Source: Treponema sp. (GTDB lineage: Bacteria; Spirochaetota; Spirochaetia; Treponematales; Breznakiellaceae). From it: DNA of 9,356 nt. A program made the translations under genes and the position numbers. The notes beneath the pieces are model-generated. The model saw only the letters and a list, made by a program, of their open reading frames with translations. It had not been told where the DNA came from and did no database searches. How positions within the stretch are numbered: the stretch's first letter is position 1; the number at the start of each line of letters is the position of its first letter. Below are positions 1 through 6,788 of the stretch, one piece after another. Location of the stretch: positions 1 to 9,356 of the forward strand of contig WQRP01000042.1 of NCBI GenBank assembly GCA_009786675.1, given 5' to 3'.

Positions 1-1521
1 GCCCATTATCTGGAAAGCCAGGTCTACCAAACAGGACGGTACTTTACCGTAATAACCGACACCCTGGGCAACGTGGCCTATTCCAACAGGCCCGATTACG
101 TTGGTCGAAACATCGTCGACCTGGGCATGGCTCCCAGCCTGGGCCAACTTGTTCGGGACAACATGTTTGAGTACACCTCCACCGTAACCGGCAACAGGGA
201 ACTCGCGCATATGCATGTCGCGCCGGAGAACGGCTGGATGGTTATCAGCGGCGTCGACCGCGCGTCAAGGATGGCCACGGCCGGGGATCTGGTCATGAGC
301 GTGCTGCCCACGCTTTTGGCCATGCTTGTCGCCGTGGCGATGATTCTGTACATCCTGCGGCTTTTGAAGCCCCTTGAGCTTTTGACGCGCACCCTTAACG
401 ACATCGCGAACGGCGAGGGCGACCTGACGGTAAGGCTTCCCGAAACCGGGGCGAAGGAGATCGCCGACGCCTCCAGGTACTTCAACCAGACCATGGAGAA
501 GATCAGGAAGCTGATCGTGGCAATCAAGAAGCAGGCCGAAACGCTGTCGGACATCGGCGACGATCTTGCCAGCAACATGACCCAGACGGCCACGGCCATG
601 AACCAGATTGCCGCGAACATCCAGAGCATAAAGGGCAGGGTCATAAACCAAAGCGCCAGCGTCACCGAGACCAACGCCACCATGGAGCAGGTCACGCTCA
701 ACATCAACAAGCTTAGTGGCAACGTCGAAAGCCAGACGGGCGCCGTGCAGCAGACCGCGTCGGCGCTGGAGGAAATGCTGGCGAACATCCGCTCCGTCAC
801 CGCGACCCTGGGCAAAAACGTCGAGAGCGTCAGGGAGCTGGAGGAGTCGGCGGAGGTGGGCAAGTCCGGCCTGCAGGAAGTCGCGTCGGACATCCAGGAA
901 ATCGCGCGGGAGTCCGAGGGCCTTCTGGAGATAAACTCGGTGATGGAAAACATCGCCAGCCAGACCAACCTGCTTTCGATGAACGCCGCGATCGAGGCCG
1001 CCCACGCCGGGGAATCCGGCCGAGGCTTCGCCGTCGTCGCCGACGAGATCCGCAAGCTGGCCGAATCGTCCAGCGAGCAGTCCAAGGTAATCGGCAGCGT
1101 GCTTAAGAAGATCAAGGAATCGATCGACAAGATCTCCCGTTCCACCGAAAACGTGCTCAACAAGTTCGAGGCCATCGACCGCGGCGTAAAAACCGTGGCC
1201 GAGCAGGAGGAGCTTGTCCGCAACGCCATGGAAGAGCAGAGCGAGAACGGCAGGCGGGTCATGTCGGCCTCCGGGCAGGTGGGCGACATAACGCGGCAGG
1301 TAAAGGGCGGCTCGCAGGAAATGCTGGAAGGCAGCAAGGAGGTCATCCAGGAAAGCAAGAACCTTGAAAAGGTGACGCAGGAAATTACCAGCGGCATGAA
1401 CGAGATGGCCGCCGGCACAGAGCAGGTAAACAGGGCGGTGAGCAGCGTCAGCGAGCTTAGCGGCAAGAACCGGGAGAACATTTCATCCCTGGTGCGGGCC
1501 GTCTCGCAGTTCAAGGTTTAG
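1..1521 (+). CDS. Methyl-accepting chemotaxis protein (5' end missing)
   Basis: Transmembrane chemoreceptor that passes ligand signals to the CheA/CheW array at the cell pole. The frame is open from base 1, so the true start lies upstream; the GTG at 73 is internal and should not be used. Visible order: the last part of an extracytoplasmic sensor domain, with a Cache-like strand pattern ([16 protein letters not shown], bases 55-84 region), a membrane segment of about 23 hydrophobic residues (about 289-357), a HAMP linker (about 358-516), and a long helical signalling hairpin. The hairpin tip at about 946-1065 has the family signature: [20 protein letters not shown] followed by [15 protein letters not shown]. 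The C-terminus ([11 protein letters not shown]) lacks the NWETF-type pentapeptide that tethers CheR in some receptors. The ligand cannot be read from this part. The family assignment is very secure; the Cache call is an inference from partial sequence. Confidence 0.96.
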   Translation, partial: AHYLESQVYQTGRYFTVITDTLGNVAYSNRPDYVGRNIVDLGMAPSLGQLVRDNMFEYTSTVTGNRELAHMHVAPENGWMVISGVDRASRMATAGDLVMSVLPTLLAMLVAVAMILYILRLLKPLELLTRTLNDIANGEGDLTVRLPETGAKEIADASRYFNQTMEKIRKLIVAIKKQAETLSDIGDDLASNMTQTATAMNQIAANIQSIKGRVINQSASVTETNATMEQVTLNINKLSGNVESQTGAVQQTASALEEMLANIRSVTATLGKNVESVRELEESAEVGKSGLQEVASDIQEIARESEGLLEINSVMENIASQTNLLSMNAAIEAAHAGESGRGFAVVADEIRKLAESSSEQSKVIGSVLKKIKESIDKISRSTENVLNKFEAIDRGVKTVAEQEELVRNAMEEQSENGRRVMSASGQVGDITRQVKGGSQEMLEGSKEVIQESKNLEKVTQEITSGMNEMAAGTEQVNRAVSSVSELSGKNRENISSLVRAVSQFKV

Positions 1522-1528
1522 GTTGCCG

Positions 1529-1548
1529 GGGCGGCTTTCGGGCCGCCC
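1529..1548 (+). terminator. GC hairpin after the chemoreceptor gene
   Basis: GGGCGGC (1529-1535) and GCCGCCC (1542-1548) form a perfect 7-bp stem around the loop TTTCGG, starting 8 bases after the stop codon. Only a short T run follows (GTTTAC), so termination would be weak by the intrinsic-terminator rule. It is the only obvious stop signal before the next promoter. Confidence 0.45.
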
Positions 1549-1553
1549 GCGCG

Positions 1554-1582
1554 TTTACAGTCTCGCGGGAACCGCGTATAAT
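1554..1582 (+). promoter_or_regulatory. Sigma-70-type promoter for the EamA gene
   Basis: TTTACA (1554-1559; 5 of 6 to TTGACA), a 17-bp spacer (1560-1576) and TATAAT (1577-1582; 6 of 6) match the housekeeping consensus almost exactly. Transcription should start near 1589-1590, giving a leader of about 27 bases with a purine-rich ribosome site (GGGGGTAGG, 1604-1612) before the ATG at 1617. Its -35 box begins only 6 bases after the preceding hairpin. Confidence 0.8.
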
Positions 1583-1616
1583 CGGTGCACGAGACAAAAC
1601 GGCGGGGGTAGGTAGT

Positions 1617-2030
1617 ATGTGGGTAATGTACGCGCTGTTGGCCGCGGTTTTTGCGGCGGCCACTTCCATCCTGGCTAGGATAGGGCTGGAAGGCGTGAAC
1701 GCGAACCTTGGCACCGCAATCCGCACGGCGGTCGTGCTGGTAATGGCCTGGGGAATCGTGCTTGGCACGGGCGTCCAGAGGGGCATCCCCGACATCGCGC
1801 CGCGATCCTGGCTGTTCCTGGTGCTGTCCGGCCTGGCAACGGGGGCGTCCTGGCTGTTCTTCTTCCGCGCTCTGCAGATAGGGCCTGTTTCCAGGGTGGT
1901 GCCAATCGACAAGGCCAGCGTGGTCATTACGATGCTTATGGCGTTTATATTCCTGGGGGAAACCGTGGACGCGAAAACCGTAATCGGCGGGATTTTAATC
2001 ACCGCCGGGACAATCGTCCTGGTATTGTGA
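1617..2030 (+). CDS. EamA/DMT-family small membrane transporter
   Basis: A 137-residue, very hydrophobic inner-membrane protein with about five predicted membrane helices (roughly residues 2-22, 32-52, 65-85, 91-110 and 115-136). It matches the single-EamA-domain, half-length members of the drug/metabolite transporter superfamily, which probably work as dimers; full-length members carry two such domains. Recognisable family features are the N-terminal ALLAAVFAAATSILARIGLEG, the central SGLATGASWLFFFRALQIG followed by PIDKASVV, and the closing FLGET then GGILITAGTIVLVL. The ATG has GGGGGTAGG upstream. It has its own consensus promoter and is followed after 29 bases by metG. The substrate is unknown; metabolite export is only a family-level guess. 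Confidence 0.9.
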   Translation: MWVMYALLAAVFAAATSILARIGLEGVNANLGTAIRTAVVLVMAWGIVLGTGVQRGIPDIAPRSWLFLVLSGLATGASWLFFFRALQIGPVSRVVPIDKASVVITMLMAFIFLGETVDAKTVIGGILITAGTIVLVL

Positions 2031-2053
2031 TTTTTCTTGGGTTCTGCTAGTAT
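2025..2053 (+). promoter_or_regulatory. Possible extended -10 promoter for metG
   Basis: TTGTGA (2025-2030; 4 of 6 to TTGACA) lies 17 bp from TAGTAT (2048-2053; 4 of 6 to TATAAT), and a TGC triplet (2045-2047) directly precedes it, giving an extended -10 form TGnTAnnAT. The -35 box overlaps the stop codon of the upstream gene. Predicted transcription start falls at about 2059-2061, which is the metG ATG itself. Each hexamer alone is weak, so the call rests on their combination. Confidence 0.4.
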
Positions 2054-2059
2054 GTGAGG

Positions 2060-4363
2060 ATGACGAAGCGCAGACTTATTACCGCGGCACTCCCGTATTC
2101 CAATAACATCCCCCACTTGGGGAACCTGGTTCAGGTTTTGTCCGCCGATGCCTTCGCGCGCTTCTGCAGGCTGCGGGGGTACGAAACCCTGTACATCTGC
2201 GGCACCGACGAGTACGGTACCGCCACGGAAACCCGCGCCGCCGAGGAGGGAATTCCCCCCAGGGAGCTGTGCGACCATTACCACGCCGTGCACGACAGCA
2301 TCTACCGGTGGTTCCAGATTTCGTTCGACAAGTTCGGCCGTACATCGACGCCGATCCAGACCCAGGTTACCCAGGACATTTTCTGCAGGCTGGACAAGGC
2401 GGGCTACGTGTCCGAGCACGAGGTAACCCAGCTTCACTGCACGAAATGCGAGCGTTTCCTGGCCGACCGCTTTGTCCGGGGAGTCTGTCCCAACTGCGGT
2501 TACGCCGACGCGCGAGGCGACCAGTGCGAGTCCTGCGGCAAGCTCCTTGACCCCACCGACCTGAAGGATCCGCGGTGCCACGTCTGCGGCTCCACGCCGG
2601 TCCCGCAGTCTACAAGGCACCTGTACATAGACCTTCCCAAAATAAAGGACAGGCTGGAAGCCTGGATCAAGACAGCGAGCGAAAACGGCTTCTGGTCGCA
2701 CAACGCCGTCCAGATGACCCAGGCGTGGATACGCGACGGCCTGCGCGAAAGGGCGATTACCCGCGACCTAAAATGGGGAATCCCGGTGCCGAAGCCCGGC
2801 TACGAGAACAAGGTTTTCTACGTGTGGTTCGACGCGCCCATCGGCTACATTTCCATAACGGGATGCCTGGGCGACGAACTGTCCAAGGGTCTGATAGAGC
2901 TGCACCTGCTTCCCTCGCAGGTCAGGAAATTCCCCGCCTGGCAGGATTTCGTGGTCCACTGGTGGGGGAGCCCGGACGAGGTGGAGCTGTTCCAGTTTAT
3001 CGGCAAGGACAACATTCCCTTCCACACGGTTGTGTTTCCCTCCAGCCTTCTCGGCTCGGGCGGGAAATGGACGATGCTGCACCACATGTCCAGCACCGAG
3101 TACCTGAACTACGAAAGCGGGAAGTTCTCAAAGTCCCGGGGCGTGGGCGTTTTCGGGTCCGACGTAGTGGACACGGGAATTCCCCCCGACGTGTGGCGTT
3201 TCTACATTTTCTACAACCGCCCCGAAAAGGCCGACGTCATGTTCACCTGGAAGGATTTCCAGGAAAAGGTAAACGGGGAGCTGATCGGGAACATGGGCAA
3301 CCTAATCAACCGCACGCTTTCCTTCATTACCCGTTACTACGACGGCGATATACCCAAGGGCGGATCCAATCTCGCCCTGTGGGAAAAGGTCCGGGCTTTC
3401 CAGAAATCCATAGGGGACAAACTCGAACGCGCCGAGCTGCGGGACGCCTTTAGGGAGATTTTCGCCCTTTCGTCCTACGCGAACAAGTATTTCCAGGATG
3501 CCGAGCCCTGGCGGCTGCGGACCGAGGATCCCGAGAAGGCCATGGAGGTGATACGCGATCTTGTCCACGTCGTGCGGGACATCGCTATAATGATCGATCC
3601 CTTTATGCCCCAGACGGCGACAAAGATAATCATGTTCTTTGGGCTCAAACTGCGGGATACCTTTTGTTGGGCCAGCATGGGAAGCGCGGAGGGGTTTTTC
3701 CCGGTCAAAAAGATAGAAAGTACGGTTCTTTTTGCCAGGCTGGAGGACGACGAGATAAACTGTCTGCGGGAACGTTTTTCCGGCAGCCTGAAGGACCGGG
3801 AAAACGACGCGGCGGAAGCGGCGAACGCGGCCAAGCCCGTCTTCGAGGCCACGCTTGATCTGCGCGTGGCGAAAATCGAGAAAGTGGAGCGGCACCCCAA
3901 CGCGGACAAGCTGTACGTGATAGGCCTTGAGGTCGGCGAGGGGACGACCGGAACCCGCGAGGAACGGACAATCGTGTCCGGGCTGGTGGATTTTTACACC
4001 GAGGAACAGCTTCTGGGCAGGCGCATAATCGTCGCCTACAACCTAAAGCCGGCCAAGCTGCGCGGGGTGCAGTCCAGGGGAATGCTCCTTGCCGCCGGGG
4101 ACAACGGCGGCACCGCCCCGGACGGCTCGCCCGCCGAGCGCTGCGAGGTGCTTGACGCGGGGGACGCCCCCACCGGAACCAGGGTGCTCCCGGAAGGGCT
4201 CGCCGCCCAGGCGGGAACGGCTCTTCCCGAAATCGACATCGACACCTTTTTCGCCTGTCCAATCGCGGTCAGCGGTTTCGCCGTGCAATCCGGCGGCAGG
4301 AACCTTTGCCTGGGCGGAAAACCCATCCGTACCGGCATCGTCCGGGAAGGCAAGGTCAACTGA
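2060..4363 (+). CDS. metG: Methionyl-tRNA synthetase with C-terminal tRNA-binding domain
   Basis: Class I synthetase that charges initiator and elongator tRNA-Met with methionine in the cytoplasm. Numbering from the ATG at 2060 (767 aa): HIGH-type motif HLGN at 19-22; two zinc knuckles with Cys pairs at 127/130 and 143/146, and at 156/159 and 173/176; the conserved YVWFDAPIGYIS and GKDNIPFH segments; KMSKS-type loop KFSKS at 355-359; a helical anticodon-binding domain to about 560; then an OB-fold tRNA-binding domain of Trbp111/EMAPII type from about 595 (LDLRVAKIEKVERHPNADKL, later LRGVQSRGMLLAA). About 80 further residues follow. It is longer than E. coli MetRS (677 aa), as is known for treponemal enzymes. 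A GTG at 2054 in the same frame would add two residues, but neither start has a well-spaced ribosome site. The stop overlaps the next gene by 4 bp. Confidence 0.97.
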   Translation: MTKRRLITAALPYSNNIPHLGNLVQVLSADAFARFCRLRGYETLYICGTDEYGTATETRAAEEGIPPRELCDHYHAVHDSIYRWFQISFDKFGRTSTPIQTQVTQDIFCRLDKAGYVSEHEVTQLHCTKCERFLADRFVRGVCPNCGYADARGDQCESCGKLLDPTDLKDPRCHVCGSTPVPQSTRHLYIDLPKIKDRLEAWIKTASENGFWSHNAVQMTQAWIRDGLRERAITRDLKWGIPVPKPGYENKVFYVWFDAPIGYISITGCLGDELSKGLIELHLLPSQVRKFPAWQDFVVHWWGSPDEVELFQFIGKDNIPFHTVVFPSSLLGSGGKWTMLHHMSSTEYLNYESGKFSKSRGVGVFGSDVVDTGIPPDVWRFYIFYNRPEKADVMFTWKDFQEKVNGELIGNMGNLINRTLSFITRYYDGDIPKGGSNLALWEKVRAFQKSIGDKLERAELRDAFREIFALSSYANKYFQDAEPWRLRTEDPEKAMEVIRDLVHVVRDIAIMIDPFMPQTATKIIMFFGLKLRDTFCWASMGSAEGFFPVKKIESTVLFARLEDDEINCLRERFSGSLKDRENDAAEAANAAKPVFEATLDLRVAKIEKVERHPNADKLYVIGLEVGEGTTGTREERTIVSGLVDFYTEEQLLGRRIIVAYNLKPAKLRGVQSRGMLLAAGDNGGTAPDGSPAERCEVLDAGDAPTGTRVLPEGLAAQAGTALPEIDIDTFFACPIAVSGFAVQSGGRNLCLGGKPIRTGIVREGKVN

Positions 4364-5403
4364 CAACGGAATTCCTGCGGGGTATCACCGACGCCGATCT
4401 GGCCGTCTGCGAAAACGCGGGGTCTTTTTTGCAGTCGGCGATGTGGGGCAGGTTCAAGTCCAGGTTCGGCTGGGACGCGAGGGCCTTCCTTGTCGAATGG
4501 GCCGGGGATCCGGGGGAAACACTCCCCTTGCTGGCTCTTTCCCGGAGAATCGCGCCAGGCGTCCGAATGGCCTACGTTCCCTGGGGGCCCGAGCTTCCGG
4601 CGGGCTACGACGGGGAACGGCGAGCCGGAGCCCTGGCGGAGCTTGCCCCTTCCCTTAGGCGGATCCTCCCGGGCAACACGACGTTCATCCGTTTTGACCC
4701 ACCCTGGTTTGACGCGGAAGGGGGGGCTCCCCGGGCATTGCCCCCGCCGTTCATACGGGCGGCCGCGGACATCCAGCCGCCGGACACGGTAATCGTGGAT
4801 CTGACGCCGGACGCCGGCGACATACTTGCCTCGATGAAGCCCAAGTGGCGTTACAACATAGGGCTGGCCAGAAAACGGGGCGTTACCGTAGGGGCCGCGG
4901 GCGACCAGGCGGGTATTTTTTACGGCCTGCTTGCCGAGACGGCGAAACGGGACGGCATCGCGATTCACGGCGAGGGGTACTACAGGACGCTGTTCGAGGA
5001 ATGCGGCCACGCGGAACTTTACACGGCCTGGCACGAGGGCGACTGCCTGGCGGCCATCGTCGTTCTGCGCCGGGGGAAGCAGGCGACTTATCTTTACGGC
5101 GCCTCGTCGAACGCCAAGCGCAACCATATGGCACCCTACGCCCTGCAATGGAAGGCAATGCTGGACGCAAAGGCGGCGGGATGCACAGCCTACGATCTGT
5201 TCGGCATACCGCCAAACGAGGATCCCGGGCATCCCATGGCCGGCCTGTACCGGTTCAAGACCGGTTTCGGGGGCAGCATAGCCCGCCGCCCGGGAAGCTG
5301 GGACTATCCCTGCAACTGGGCGCTGTACGCATTGTTCAGTGCGGCGGAACGGGCAAGGAAAAACCTGCGCGACAGGCGCAAACTGCGGGGCAGGCAATCT
5401 TGA
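4360..5403 (+). CDS. FemAB-family peptidoglycan bridge aminoacyltransferase
   Basis: Cytoplasmic GNAT-like enzyme of the FemA/FemB/FemX (MurM-like) family, which adds an amino acid from aminoacyl-tRNA to the side chain of the third residue of the peptidoglycan stem. Known treponemal and borrelial peptidoglycan carries ornithine with attached glycine, so glycyl transfer is a reasonable inference. Features from the start at 4360 (347 aa): FLQSAMWGRFKSRFGW near the N-terminus, MKPKWRYNIGLARKRGV from 159, YLYGASSNAKRN from 244, and YDLFGIPPNED from 278, followed by GLYRFKTGFGG. Arg/Lys-rich C-terminus. No ATG, GTG or TTG lies between the metG stop and the conserved FLQS block except a TTG inside it. 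The frame upstream to TTG 4306 only reads metG out of frame. I therefore favour CTG 4360, which overlaps the metG stop as CTGA with AAGG boxes upstream. Confidence 0.88.
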   Translation: MTTEFLRGITDADLAVCENAGSFLQSAMWGRFKSRFGWDARAFLVEWAGDPGETLPLLALSRRIAPGVRMAYVPWGPELPAGYDGERRAGALAELAPSLRRILPGNTTFIRFDPPWFDAEGGAPRALPPPFIRAAADIQPPDTVIVDLTPDAGDILASMKPKWRYNIGLARKRGVTVGAAGDQAGIFYGLLAETAKRDGIAIHGEGYYRTLFEECGHAELYTAWHEGDCLAAIVVLRRGKQATYLYGASSNAKRNHMAPYALQWKAMLDAKAAGCTAYDLFGIPPNEDPGHPMAGLYRFKTGFGGSIARRPGSWDYPCNWALYALFSAAERARKNLRDRRKLRGRQS

Positions 5404-5509
5404 CCTCCGGGGCTTTTCTGTGGATATTGTATTATGGTGGGGTCAATCGAACCGTGTTTTCGCAATTGGCTCGGGCTGCTTTTGGGTTGCCCACAGTGTA
5501 GCGGAGGTC
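5402..5509 (+). promoter_or_regulatory. Gap before prs with anti-Shine-Dalgarno inverted repeat
   Basis: The 110-bp gap (5404-5513) holds the prs ribosome site and an upstream sequence that can pair with it. GACCTCCG (5402-5409), beginning inside the femAB stop, is the exact reverse complement of CGGAGGTC (5502-5509), which contains the Shine-Dalgarno. A read-through transcript could thus mask the prs ribosome site. An AT-rich patch (TATTAT, 5430-5435) inside the loop could be a -10 box but has no good -35 partner. No convincing intrinsic terminator is seen. The regulatory role is an inference. Confidence 0.35.
5503..5507 (+). promoter_or_regulatory. Strong ribosome binding site deciding the prs TTG start
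   Basis: GGAGG sits six bases before a TTG codon at 5514. No ATG or GTG is suitably placed, and the conserved protein begins soon after, so this site fixes the unusual TTG start. Confidence 0.8.
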
Positions 5510-5513
5510 TTCT

Positions 5514-6788
5514 TTGAAATACTCAAACCCGGCGAACCTTGCCGTCATAGCCTGCCCGGGCGGCGAGGTGTTTGCGGACGAGGTTATCATCCACCTGAAA
5601 AAGCTGTACCGACGCAACAACGAGCGGACGGCGGCGGAGCTCGCCAAACGCTACGGCAAGCCCACCGAGGAAGTCGTCGAGCGGATCAACTTTATCAACG
5701 AAATCGCATCCCCGGGGCCACGCATACATTCCGAGAAAGGCAAGTGCCCCGTTCCCAGGCTGAAAACGCCGACAAGGTTCACCTGTTTTCCCAACGGCGA
5801 GGTCAAGGCCGAAATCCAGGAATCCATTCGCGGCAAGGACATCTATATTTTCCAGGACGTCGAGAACCGTTACCCGGTGCGCTTTCACGGCTGTGACGAG
5901 GGAAAGCCGCTTTCGATCAACGACCACCTGATGACGCTGTTCGTCACGATCGACGCGGCGCGGCAGGCGGGGGCGCAACGGATCACCCTGGTCATTCCCA
6001 ACTATCCCTACGCCAGGCAGCACAAGGCAAAGGGCAGGGAGGGGCTTACCGCGAGCCGCATCGGGAAGATGTTCGAAAGCCTGGGAGTCTGCCACATCAT
6101 AACCCTGGACATCCACTCGCGGGACATAATGAACTCGTTCACGACCATGCGGCTGGAGAACCTGCACGCGAGCTACCAGATCATAAGGGCGCTTTCCAAG
6201 CTGGACGGAACCCTGGACGACGATTTCGTGGTCGTGTCCCCGGACACCGGCGCGGTTGACCGCAACAAGTTCTTCGCCTCGACGCTTAAAAAGCCGCTGG
6301 CCCTGCTGTACAAGGAGCGGGACTATTCCAAGGTCTGCAGGAACGTGTCGGAAAACAACATCTCGCAGTTGCGGCTTCTGGGCAACGTCAAGGACAAGAC
6401 CGTTTTCATGGCCGACGACCTGCTCGGCACCGGGGGAACGCTCATCAAGGGAATGGAGCTGCTAAAGAAGAACGGCGCGCGCCGGGTTATCTGCTCGATC
6501 AGCCTGCCCCTGTTCTCGGGCAACGCGGTTTCCTACTTTGACAAGGCCTACGACGAGGGCCTGTTCTACAGGATCATCGGAACCAACGCGGTCTACCAGG
6601 AAGAGGTATTGAAGCGCGAATGGTACATCAGCGTGAACATAACCAAGCTTTTCGCCCAGGTAATCTCCAGGCTTCACAACGGGCTTTCCCTGTCCGGCCT
6701 TTTGGACAACCGGGAGATAATCAAGGGGCTGCTGGACGGCGCCAGGGAATCGCCGCAGAACGAGCTCCCCTTCCAGCATGACGCATGA
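5514..6788 (+). CDS. prs: Ribose-phosphate pyrophosphokinase (PRPP synthetase), long divergent form
   Basis: Makes PRPP from ribose 5-phosphate and ATP for nucleotide, histidine, tryptophan and NAD synthesis in the cytoplasm. At 424 aa it is about 100 residues longer than the usual ~315-aa enzymes, mostly from an N-terminal stretch of about 65 residues between the first strand (AVIACPGGEVFADEV) and the FPNGE motif (92-96). Other recognisable sites: YARQ at 166-169, the conserved histidine H201 in LDIHS, the catalytic flexible loop Lys/Arg as K267-E-R269, and the ribose-phosphate loop ADDLLGTGGT at 300-309. In that loop the usual VDDxxDTxGT has Gly305 in place of Asp. LFSGNA follows at the normal position. 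TTG start with GGAGG six bases upstream. It overlaps the next gene by 4 bp (ATGA). Alternative: a divergent paralogue with changed substrate, but K267, R269 and H201 favour a working synthetase. Confidence 0.9.
   Translation: MKYSNPANLAVIACPGGEVFADEVIIHLKKLYRRNNERTAAELAKRYGKPTEEVVERINFINEIASPGPRIHSEKGKCPVPRLKTPTRFTCFPNGEVKAEIQESIRGKDIYIFQDVENRYPVRFHGCDEGKPLSINDHLMTLFVTIDAARQAGAQRITLVIPNYPYARQHKAKGREGLTASRIGKMFESLGVCHIITLDIHSRDIMNSFTTMRLENLHASYQIIRALSKLDGTLDDDFVVVSPDTGAVDRNKFFASTLKKPLALLYKERDYSKVCRNVSENNISQLRLLGNVKDKTVFMADDLLGTGGTLIKGMELLKKNGARRVICSISLPLFSGNAVSYFDKAYDEGLFYRIIGTNAVYQEEVLKREWYISVNITKLFAQVISRLHNGLSLSGLLDNREIIKGLLDGARESPQNELPFQHDA

Noticed and set aside
96..1514. Long open frame on the minus strand (about 470 codons) opposite the chemoreceptor gene
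   Set aside because: It mirrors the codon pattern of a secure GC-rich gene, its product is low-complexity and matches no family I know, and there is no ribosome site.
1511..2701. Minus-strand open frame of about 396 codons opposite eamA and the start of metG
   Set aside because: It runs across two well-supported genes and a promoter on the other strand, and its composition is that of a shadow frame.
4306..4359. TTG at 4306 as start of the FemAB gene
   Set aside because: The added 18 residues are basic, unlike the family N-terminus, and are the metG tail read in another frame; no ribosome site is seen.
4036..5397. Minus-strand open frame of about 453 codons opposite the metG end and the FemAB gene
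   Set aside because: Opposes two recognisable conserved proteins; Arg/Pro-rich translation typical of an antisense frame in GC-rich DNA.
5420..5436. Definite prs promoter in the AT-rich patch
   Set aside because: TATTAT at 5430-5435 is a fair -10 box, but no acceptable -35 lies 16-18 bases upstream and no correctly spaced TGn precedes it, so it is left only as a possibility.
5474..5492. Hairpin GGGC...GCCC in the femAB-prs gap as a terminator
   Set aside because: Only four base pairs and no T run follow.
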